From an uncultured Spirochaetaceae bacterium (GTDB lineage Bacteria; Spirochaetota; Spirochaetia; Treponematales; Treponemataceae), in contig CADBRC010000113.1 in the NCBI GenBank assembly GCA_902796985.1, forward strand, positions 1 to 7,305: a DNA stretch of 7,305 nt, read 5' to 3'. Positions within the stretch are counted from its first letter, which is position 1; each line of letters starts with the position of its first letter. Positions 1 to 4,985 of this stretch are shown here, one piece after another. The translations under genes and the position numbers were made by a program. The notes below the pieces were generated by a model. The model worked only from the letters and a program-made list of their open reading frames with translations. It made no database searches and was not told where the DNA came from.

Positions 1-1070
1 TCCATCACGTCGGCATACCCGCCCTTTTTTTCCAGTTCCAGCATCCTGCGGGCAAAGAAAATGAGGCCGATGGAAGCGCAGGTCTCCCCGTAGGCGCTGT
101 CGTTGGGCAGGTGGTAGTCTTTGGTAAAGGCTTCTCCCTCGTAGGCAGACCCGATTGCCCCGGTAACGTACATCCGCCGCTTCGTAATGCTCTCCCAGAG
201 ACGGCGGCAGGCGGCGAAAAGCTCTTTGTCCCCCGTCTCAAGCGCGACGGAGGCCATGCCGGAGTAGAGGTAGACCGCGCGGACGGCATGCCCCACGGCA
301 TCGGCCTGCTCACGGACGGGCGCATGGCTCTGGGTGTACTCCTTGTCGCCGTTCCAGCTGCCCCAGACCTGCCAGCCCCGGCTCTCGCTCTCTTTCTTGA
401 AATACTCGCTGTCCACGCCCCGCACGTCAACGAAGTGCCGGGCAAGTTCCAGGTAGCGTTTCTCACCGGTCGCCCCGTACAGGCGGACAAGGGCCAGCTC
501 CACCTCCGGGTGGCCGGGAAAGCCCGGGGCTTTTTCCGTGATGAAGTGCGTGTAGATGTGGTCAGCCATGCGGCACATGATGTCAAGCAGATTGCGCTTG
601 CCCGTACACTCATAGTACGCGACGGCGGCCTCCATCATGTGGCCCGCGCAGTAAAGCTCGTGCGCTTCCTGCAGGTCGGTCCAGCGGCGGCCTTTCTCCT
701 TGACGGTAAAGTAGGTGTTCAGGTAGCCGTCCTTCTGCTGGGCGCGGCCGATCAGCGCAATCACCTCATCGCAGCGCTTCTCCAGTGCCTCGTCTTTCTT
801 GAGCGCGAGCGAGTAGGCGGCGGCCTCCAGCCACTTGGCGACGTCGCTGTCCTGAAAGACCATCCCGTAGAATTCCTGAGAACAGGAGCCCGTCTCGTTC
901 ATTTCGGCGGCAAGACGGTAGTTTTCTACGGCGCGGCTCTTCTCCACACCGGGAATCCTGTCGTTCAGGATGTCCTCCTGATAAGGAATGACCGTGCCCG
1001 TCACCAGCCTCTGGTAACGGCCCAGGAACGCGTCGTCAACGCGGAAAAGTTTCAATGTATCCGTACTCAT
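1..1070 (-). CDS. GH127 beta-L-arabinofuranosidase (DUF1680 family), N-terminal part, cut by window edge
   Basis: The minus strand is open without interruption from ATG at 1070-1068 to the left edge, giving 356 residues of an enzyme that in this family is usually about 620-660 aa. It matches the HypBA1-type beta-L-arabinofuranosidase, which removes terminal beta-L-arabinofuranosyl units from plant hydroxyproline-rich glycoproteins and arabino-oligosaccharides. Family hallmarks seen are EFYGMVFQDSDVAKWLE (about 66-82), DGYLNTY (114-120), GHPEVELALVRLY (186-198), DAVGHAVRAVYLY (257-269) and RRMYVTGAIGS (298-308). Glu313 corresponds to the proposed acid/base Glu322 of HypBA1. Glu329 and Cys331, in AYGETCAS, correspond to the zinc ligands Glu338 and Cys340. 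The nucleophile and other Cys ligands lie beyond the window. No signal peptide is visible, so I infer a cytoplasmic enzyme acting on imported sugars. The N-terminus aligns with the family start, and a consensus promoter ends 10 bp upstream, which fixes this start. Confidence 0.95.
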   Translation of the reverse strand, partial: MSTDTLKLFRVDDAFLGRYQRLVTGTVIPYQEDILNDRIPGVEKSRAVENYRLAAEMNETGSCSQEFYGMVFQDSDVAKWLEAAAYSLALKKDEALEKRCDEVIALIGRAQQKDGYLNTYFTVKEKGRRWTDLQEAHELYCAGHMMEAAVAYYECTGKRNLLDIMCRMADHIYTHFITEKAPGFPGHPEVELALVRLYGATGEKRYLELARHFVDVRGVDSEYFKKESESRGWQVWGSWNGDKEYTQSHAPVREQADAVGHAVRAVYLYSGMASVALETGDKELFAACRRLWESITKRRMYVTGAIGSAYEGEAFTKDYHLPNDSAYGETCASIGLIFFARRMLELEKKGGYADVM

Positions 1071-1080
1071 ACTGCATCCG

Positions 1081-1109
1081 ATTATAAATCCAGCCCGGCA
1101 ATCTGTCAA
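1081..1109 (-). promoter_or_regulatory. Perfect sigma70 promoter of the GH127 gene, predicting a nearly leaderless mRNA
   Basis: On the minus strand TTGACA (1109-1104) and TATAAT (1086-1081) are separated by exactly 17 bp, a complete match to the sigma70 consensus. Only 10 bp separate the -10 box from the ATG at 1070. Transcription would start near 1074, leaving about 3-5 untranslated bases and no room for a Shine-Dalgarno sequence. A direct repeat TCAAAGGCCC (1106-1115 and 1120-1129, 14-bp period) overlaps the -35 box and could be a regulator site. Confidence 0.8.
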
Positions 1110-1150
1110 AGGCCCGTTTTCAAAGGCCCCGGAAAATTTTGGCTGCCCCT

Positions 1151-1231
1151 AAACGGGCGTTTTTGGGTGCCTTAAACGGACGTTTTTGGGTGTGTTAAAC
1201 GGGCGTTTTTGGGTGTGTAAAACGGGGGTTT
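1151..1231. repeat. 23-bp tandem repeat array (three full copies and one partial) in the GH127/gltA divergent gap
   Basis: Units begin with AAACGG at 1151, 1174, 1197 and 1220, an exact 23-bp period. Copies 2 and 3 differ at two positions; copy 1 differs mainly in its last bases; copy 4 is cut off after about 12 bp. Each unit has the form AAACGGGCGTTTTTGGGTG plus four bases and contains the short dyad AAACG-N2-CGTTT. A 23-bp period is not a multiple of three and no reading frame uses it, so coding is unlikely. The array lies about 80-160 bp from both predicted start points. It could be a set of regulator sites or a replication-slippage product. Confidence 0.9.
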
Positions 1232-1235
1232 ACAC
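1215..1235. promoter_or_regulatory. Operator-like palindrome GTGTAAA-N7-TTTACAC
   Basis: Two perfect 7-bp arms (1215-1221 and 1229-1235) flank seven bases, forming a 21-bp inverted repeat typical in size of a dimeric repressor or activator site. It overlaps the last, degenerate copy of the tandem repeat array. Its centre is about 84 bp upstream of the predicted gltA start point and about 150 bp upstream of that of GH127. The arms resemble the TGTAAA/TTTACA ends of LacI/CcpA-type sites but the spacing is longer, so I do not assign a regulator. Confidence 0.45.
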
Positions 1236-1273
1236 TAGGTATAACCGGCAGGCTACAAAAACTGACGGACTTC

Positions 1274-1302
1274 TTGCATAAGCCAGGCTTTTTTTGTATA
1301 AT
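1274..1302 (+). promoter_or_regulatory. Sigma70 promoter of gltA
   Basis: TTGCAT (1274-1279) and TATAAT (1297-1302) are separated by 17 bp within an AT-rich stretch. The predicted start point is near 1309, giving a leader of about 25 nt that contains a Shine-Dalgarno sequence. The inverted repeat TGCATAA-N20-TTATGCA (1275-1281 and 1302-1308) has its arms on the -35 box and on the end of the -10 box. A protein bound there would block polymerase, so this may be an autoregulatory or repressor site, but the arms are AT-rich and may be chance. Confidence 0.7.
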
Positions 1303-1322
1303 TATGCATATTTTTTAAATCT

Positions 1323-1328
1323 AAGGGG
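1323..1328 (+). promoter_or_regulatory. Ribosome binding site of gltA
   Basis: AAGGGG ends six bases before the ATG at 1335. It supports this start over any internal ATG and shows that gltA has a conventional leader, unlike the minus-strand genes in this window. Confidence 0.7.
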
Positions 1329-1334
1329 CTGTGT

Positions 1335-2705
1335 ATGCAAAAATCTATTGAAGAAAACAACGGTTTCATCAACAAACTCACCGACCTGGCGCAGAAAAAC
1401 GACCCCATAGACTATAGCCTGTATGCGAAATACGACGTCAAGAGGGGCTTGCGCTATGCCGACGGCCGCGGTGTCCTGGTCGGCCTGACCCGCATCGGAG
1501 ACGTTGTCGGCTACGAGGTTCAGGACGGAAAGAAGGTCGCCGTCCCCGGCAAGCTGATGTACCGCGGCTACAGCGTCGAGGACATCGTTCACGACATAGC
1601 GAGCCGGCATGAGTTCGGCTACGAGCAGTGCGTCTACCTCCTCCTCTTCGGAGACCTGCCGACCAAGGCCCAGCTGGACGAGTTCACTTCGTTCCTCGGC
1701 GAGCTGCGCACCCTGCCCCCGAACTTCACCGAAGACATGATAATGAAAGCCCCTTCCTGCGACATCATGAACAAGATTGCCCGCGGAGTGCTCGCTTCCT
1801 ATTCGTATGACCCCGACCCGGAGAACCGGGACATCGCCAACAACCTCCGCCAGTGCATCGAGCTCATCTCCCGCTTCTCCACGCTGGCGGCCTACGGCTA
1901 CCAGGCCAAGCGCCGCTACTATGACGGCAAGAGCATGTACATCCACAACCCCGTGCCGGAGCTCTCCACGGCAGAGAACTTCCTGCGCCTCATCCGCAGC
2001 GACCGGAGCTACACCCAGAGCGAGGCCGAGATACTGGATCTTGCCCTCATCCTGCACGCCGAGCACGGAGGAGGAAACAACTCCTCCCTGACAGTCCACG
2101 TCGTCTCCTCGGCGGATACGGACACCTACTCCGCCATTGCCGCCGCCGTCGGCTCGCTCAAGGGCCGCAGGCACGGAGGCGCGAACATCCGCGTCATGGA
2201 AATGATGGACGACATCAAGCAGAACGTCCATGACTGGAGCAACGAGAACGAGATTGCAGAGTACCTGCGCAAGATTGCCCGCAAGGAGGCATTCGACCAC
2301 ACGGGGCTGATTTACGGGCAGGGACACGCGGTCTACACGATAAGCGACCCGAGGGCGACCCTGCTCCGCGACAAGGCCGGGGAGCTTGCAAAGGAAAAGG
2401 GCTGCGAGGAGGAATTCAACCTCTACCGGATCATCGAGCGGCTCGCCCCGAAGATTCTGGAGGAATTCCACGGCGGCGAAAAGAAGATATGCTCCAACGT
2501 GGACTTCTTCTCGGGCTTCGTCTACACGATGCTGAACATCCCCCGCGAGCTGTACACGCCCCTGTTCGCCATATCGCGCATTGCGGGCTGGTCTGCCCAC
2601 CGCATCGAGGAGCTGGTCGCGGGAGGCCGCATCTACCGCCCTGCCTACAAGAACGTCTCCACCGAGCGCGAGTACGTTCCCATCGAAAAGCGGGTTGAGC
2701 AGTAA
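1335..2705 (+). CDS. gltA: Citrate synthase (Si-type)
   Basis: This 456-aa protein condenses oxaloacetate and acetyl-CoA to citrate in the cytoplasm. The catalytic set is complete by comparison with pig citrate synthase. His244 (in HAEHGGGNNSS) corresponds to the oxaloacetate-binding His238, His280 (in RRHGGAN) to His274, His331 (in GQGHAVY) to His320, and Asp390 (in NVDFFSG) to Asp375. Arg340 in SDPR matches the substrate-binding Arg329. The N-terminal part (PGKLMYRGYSVEDIV, 71-85) is the standard small beta and helical entry of the family. A 2-methylcitrate synthase role cannot be excluded from sequence alone, but no prp genes are nearby. No other TCA-cycle gene is adjacent, so it may serve glutamate synthesis rather than a full cycle; that is inference. 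It has its own promoter and Shine-Dalgarno sequence and is transcribed divergently from the GH127 gene. Confidence 0.97.
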   Translation: MQKSIEENNGFINKLTDLAQKNDPIDYSLYAKYDVKRGLRYADGRGVLVGLTRIGDVVGYEVQDGKKVAVPGKLMYRGYSVEDIVHDIASRHEFGYEQCVYLLLFGDLPTKAQLDEFTSFLGELRTLPPNFTEDMIMKAPSCDIMNKIARGVLASYSYDPDPENRDIANNLRQCIELISRFSTLAAYGYQAKRRYYDGKSMYIHNPVPELSTAENFLRLIRSDRSYTQSEAEILDLALILHAEHGGGNNSSLTVHVVSSADTDTYSAIAAAVGSLKGRRHGGANIRVMEMMDDIKQNVHDWSNENEIAEYLRKIARKEAFDHTGLIYGQGHAVYTISDPRATLLRDKAGELAKEKGCEEEFNLYRIIERLAPKILEEFHGGEKKICSNVDFFSGFVYTMLNIPRELYTPLFAISRIAGWSAHRIEELVAGGRIYRPAYKNVSTEREYVPIEKRVEQ

Positions 2706-2710
2706 GGCAT

Positions 2711-2738
2711 GCGGACGCGGGTAAAGGCCCCCGTCCGC
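2711..2738 (+). terminator. Weak terminator-like hairpin after gltA
   Basis: GCGGACG (2711-2717) pairs perfectly with CGTCCGC (2732-2738), and further G-C pairs are possible inside after one mismatch. It starts 6 bp after the gltA stop. No T-run follows, so it may be a processing stem or a weak terminator rather than a classical intrinsic one. Confidence 0.35.
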
Positions 2739-2756
2739 TCCATGTCCTCCGGGCAT

Positions 2757-2791
2757 AAAAAACTCCCCCCGCCTGACAGGAACGGGGGGAG
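2757..2791 (-). terminator. Intrinsic terminator for the ptsN transcript
   Basis: CTCCCCCCG (2763-2771) pairs with CGGGGGGAG (2783-2791) as a perfect 9-bp stem with an 11-nt loop. Read on the minus strand the stem is followed directly by six T residues (2762-2757), the classical arrangement. The orientation serves ptsN, whose stop is about 140 nt upstream. On the plus strand there is no T-run, so it does not obviously end gltA. Confidence 0.75.
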
Positions 2792-2930
2792 AAAACAAGG
2801 AGAAAACTCAGGCACATGTCCCGCCAACGGCGTTCGATATGCCTGTAACTATGGAAACTAAAAAACAGCAACAAGAACCGCAGGGGCACAATCCCGCGAG
2901 ACTTGAAACTGAAATTTACGCAAACGAACC

Positions 2931-3377
2931 CTACTCGGTCAGGATTTTGATAATCTCGGCCTTGTCCGTGGTGTTAAGAATCTGAACCCGCTTGTCGGCA
3001 GACTTGAACAGGAGGCTGACCTCCGCCAGGAACTGGAGGTGCGGCCCGGTCTTGTTCACCGGAGAGAGGGTCATTATGAAAATACGGCAGGGATCCTGAT
3101 CCAGGCTGTCGAAGTCAACGGGATTGTCGGAAATGCCGATGCAGGCCACGAGGTCGGATACGGTGTCCGTTTTTCCGTGGGGGATGGCGATCCCGTGCTT
3201 CATACCCGTGGACATTTTGCGCTCACGGTCCAAGACGCACTCCCGCGCCGCATCCTTGTCGGTGACTTTCCCTGCCTTCACAAGGACATCAAGGAGCTCA
3301 TCTATAATCTCTTCTTTCTTCGTTCCCTTCAAATGAAGTTCTACCGTTTCCGGCGTCAATACAGTTCGTAAGTCCAT
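2931..3377 (-). CDS. ptsN: PTS EIIA(Ntr)/fructose-type EIIA protein
   Basis: From ATG at 3377-3375 this is a 148-aa single-domain PTS EIIA type-2 protein, the usual PtsN length. The phosphorylation site is His67 in GIAIPHGK (63-69), preceded by the conserved RERKMSTGM segment (51-59). The second conserved histidine, His113 in GPHLQFLAEVS, follows a typical hydrophobic strand. In PtsN systems phosphate comes from EI and NPr/HPr, and the protein acts by binding regulatory partners rather than moving sugar. No EIIB, EIIC, HPr, rpoN or hprK gene is seen here, which points to a regulatory role; this is inference. The frame stays open upstream to 3476, but a TTGACA-17-TAAAAT promoter lies inside that extension and the extra residues match nothing in the family, so I chose the inner start. 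It ends at a TAG and is followed by a clear terminator. Confidence 0.93.
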   Translation of the reverse strand: MDLRTVLTPETVELHLKGTKKEEIIDELLDVLVKAGKVTDKDAARECVLDRERKMSTGMKHGIAIPHGKTDTVSDLVACIGISDNPVDFDSLDQDPCRIFIMTLSPVNKTGPHLQFLAEVSLLFKSADKRVQILNTTDKAEIIKILTE

Positions 3378-3384
3378 AAATCTA

Positions 3385-3413
3385 ATTTTATGTTTAGAAC
3401 GGAAATTTGTCAA
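3385..3413 (-). promoter_or_regulatory. Sigma70 promoter of ptsN, predicting a leaderless mRNA
   Basis: On the minus strand TTGACA (3413-3408) and TAAAAT (3390-3385) are 17 bp apart. Only 7 bp lie between the -10 box and the ATG, so the start point should fall on or beside the A of the start codon. The region just before the ATG is AT-rich and has no Shine-Dalgarno sequence. Confidence 0.75.
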
Positions 3414-3426
3414 GGAAAAAACACTC

Positions 3427-3478
3427 TTTTGGCAAGAAATCGTTTTCAAAGAAACGCCCTCTTGTTCTAATGCCAAAA
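3427..3478. repeat. Inverted repeat TTTTGGCA-N36-TGCCAAAA between two divergent promoters
   Basis: Perfect 8-bp arms at 3427-3434 and 3471-3478 are 44 bp apart centre to centre, close to four helical turns. The left arm lies upstream of the ptsN -35 box and the right arm sits in the spacer of the plus-strand promoter. A smaller dyad CGTTT-N6-AAACG (3441-3456) is nested between them. This could be a paired operator controlling both directions, but chance or an RNA-level role is possible. Confidence 0.4.
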
Positions 3479-3490
3479 CTAGTATATCAT
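3462..3490 (+). promoter_or_regulatory. Probable promoter of the 3570-6616 operon
   Basis: TTGTTC (3462-3467) and TATCAT (3485-3490) are separated by 17 bp. The predicted start near 3497 gives a leader of about 70 nt. The match is weaker than for the other promoters in the window, but no better candidate precedes the gene. Confidence 0.5.
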
Positions 3491-3555
3491 AGGGAGGAAT
3501 GAATACGGAAAGCTCCTGAAAACGCCGATAAAGGTGCAGGGGAATATTTTATTAC

Positions 3556-3560
3556 AGGAA
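3556..3560 (+). promoter_or_regulatory. Ribosome binding site that sets the start at 3570
   Basis: AGGAA ends nine bases before ATG 3570. An in-frame GTG at 3534 is also open, but it lacks a well-placed Shine-Dalgarno sequence and would add only 12 atypical residues. Confidence 0.55.
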
Positions 3561-3569
3561 TGTATCATT

Positions 3570-4985
3570 ATGGGAAGTGCAGATAACGAGGATTTTAACG
3601 CGAGGATTATAAAGGCCGTAGAAGACAAGGTCGCCTGGTTCAACAGCACCGTGCTGCCCAAGGTACAGGAAGGTTACCGCAACCACCTTATTTTCGTGAA
3701 GAACCTCACCAATGCGCTCCAGAGGCGTTCTCTCATCACGCCGGATCCATACCAGAACGACAAGAAGATTACCGATGTGGGCCCCATTGACGAGGCTCCG
3801 TTCAACGAGGCTGAGAGGGCCACTCAGCTGGGAATCAGGCTGGGCCAGTACGAGAATATGGTAGACTTCATCTGCACCTACGTCAAATTCTCAGTGGAAC
3901 AGCTGCCGACGGCTAAGATAAAGAAGCTCGTGGACTTCAACGGCTCCTTCTCCTGGGAAGCATTGAACCCGGAGTCGGCCCGCCCGAATACCAAGGCACT
4001 CGGATCTGCCCTGATGGAGCTCAAGACGACCACCCAGGGCGGCGGAGTCGCGATGGGCATGCTCTTCGACAGCATTGCGAAGACAGCCAAGGACCTGGAG
4101 GAGATGACCCGGGAACTCAAGGCAATCGGGCTTTTCCAGAAAGAGCGATACAAGGGTGAAATAAGGAAGGAAATCGTCGCCAAGCTCGGTCCGGATGTCA
4201 GGGGCAACGCCTCTGCCCTGATGGAAGAGATAAAGAAGCAGATGCCGACGGCCCTGCCCCGCCGCCCCTTCTCCGCCGACATAGTTGAGGAACTTGTCAA
4301 GGAAGAGAGCGCGCCGAACAGGGACGAGCTCAGGAACAAGCTGCTCCAGCACCTGAAGGTTCAGGAGCTTCCCACGGAGAAGGTTGAGGAAAGCGTCAAC
4401 GTCCATGAGATAATCATGGGGGCCGTCCTTTCCCTCGGATCGATGGCCGACCAGTACAACATCGTCATTGGGAAGGTCATCACCAATCATGACATCCTCG
4501 CCTCGGAGGACAAGGGCTTCAAGCAGAAGCTCGCAAGGCTCTTCCGCCGCCTCTTCGGTATGGCCGAGCCTCAGGTGGAGTATGAGGTCATAATCAACAA
4601 GAAGGGCACCGACGAGAAGCAGCGGGAGCTGATTAACTATAACTCTTTCATGGCGGCTTTCTCCAAGCGGATAAAGTTCTACACATCCCTCAGCGCGACG
4701 GACAGCCCCAATTACCAGAAGATGAATTCCCAGGCGGACGACTTCGTGTTCAACTGGGTCAACAAGCAGATGACGGAGAACGGGAGACTACAGGTTCTGC
4801 TCGGCGCGCTTGACGAATACTTCAAGCAGAATACGTCGGGCGTGAACCGCGCCAAGATAAAAGGCATAAAGATGGAGCTGACGACGCTGAAAAACGCGCT
4901 CGTCAAGGTGAACCAACTGCGCTCCGAGTATGCCTCCTACGTGGAGGAAGCGGAGCAGATGAAGAAGCTTGGAATAACGAAATGA
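3570..4985 (+). CDS. Uncharacterised 471-aa helical cytoplasmic protein, operon partner of a peptide-binding protein
   Basis: I do not recognise this protein as a member of any characterised family. It has no signal peptide, no transmembrane segment and no nucleotide-binding or metal-binding motif that I can see. It is charged and predicted mostly helical by eye. Noticeable segments are a glycine-rich turn TTTQGGGVAMGM (153-164), a Pro/Arg-rich linker PTALPRRPFS (226-235), and a basic amphipathic stretch KGFKQKLARLFRRLFG (315-330). In that stretch Phe/Leu positions alternate with Lys/Arg, which could bind a membrane or partner surface. The C-terminal 425-468 region is a long charged helix compatible with a coiled coil. 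The TGA stop overlaps the next gene's ATG (ATGA), so the two are probably translationally coupled and may work together in peptide uptake. Start chosen at 3570 from AGGAA spacing. Expression and integrity look normal: there is no frameshift. Confidence 0.9.
   Translation: MGSADNEDFNARIIKAVEDKVAWFNSTVLPKVQEGYRNHLIFVKNLTNALQRRSLITPDPYQNDKKITDVGPIDEAPFNEAERATQLGIRLGQYENMVDFICTYVKFSVEQLPTAKIKKLVDFNGSFSWEALNPESARPNTKALGSALMELKTTTQGGGVAMGMLFDSIAKTAKDLEEMTRELKAIGLFQKERYKGEIRKEIVAKLGPDVRGNASALMEEIKKQMPTALPRRPFSADIVEELVKEESAPNRDELRNKLLQHLKVQELPTEKVEESVNVHEIIMGAVLSLGSMADQYNIVIGKVITNHDILASEDKGFKQKLARLFRRLFGMAEPQVEYEVIINKKGTDEKQRELINYNSFMAAFSKRIKFYTSLSATDSPNYQKMNSQADDFVFNWVNKQMTENGRLQVLLGALDEYFKQNTSGVNRAKIKGIKMELTTLKNALVKVNQLRSEYASYVEEAEQMKKLGITK

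Noticed and set aside
111..1175. Long plus-strand open frame opposite the GH127 gene
   Set aside because: It is the complement of a clear GH127 sequence with family motifs; its own translation shows no recognisable domain and it runs into the tandem repeat.
1151..1231. Possible CRISPR array
   Set aside because: The repeats are directly adjacent with no spacers and no cas genes are present.
1302..2798. 498-codon minus-strand open frame opposite gltA
   Set aside because: It mirrors the high-GC citrate synthase frame, ends inside the gltA promoter and has a Val/Ala/Arg-rich composition typical of antisense shadows.
2839..2985. 48-codon plus-strand ORF starting MPVTMETKK after gltA
   Set aside because: It has no Shine-Dalgarno sequence at usable spacing, runs antisense into the end of ptsN and resembles no known small protein.
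3378..3476. 33-residue N-terminal extension of ptsN
   Set aside because: It contains the predicted -35 and -10 boxes and residues unlike the family N-terminus.
3491..3519. Short leader ORF after GGGAGG (MNTESS)
   Set aside because: The Shine-Dalgarno-like run lies only a base or two from the ATG and next to the predicted start point; six codons with no attenuation structure.
3534..3569. GTG start adding 12 residues to the uncharacterised protein
   Set aside because: ATG 3570 has an AGGAA at suitable spacing; the GTG has no well-placed Shine-Dalgarno sequence.
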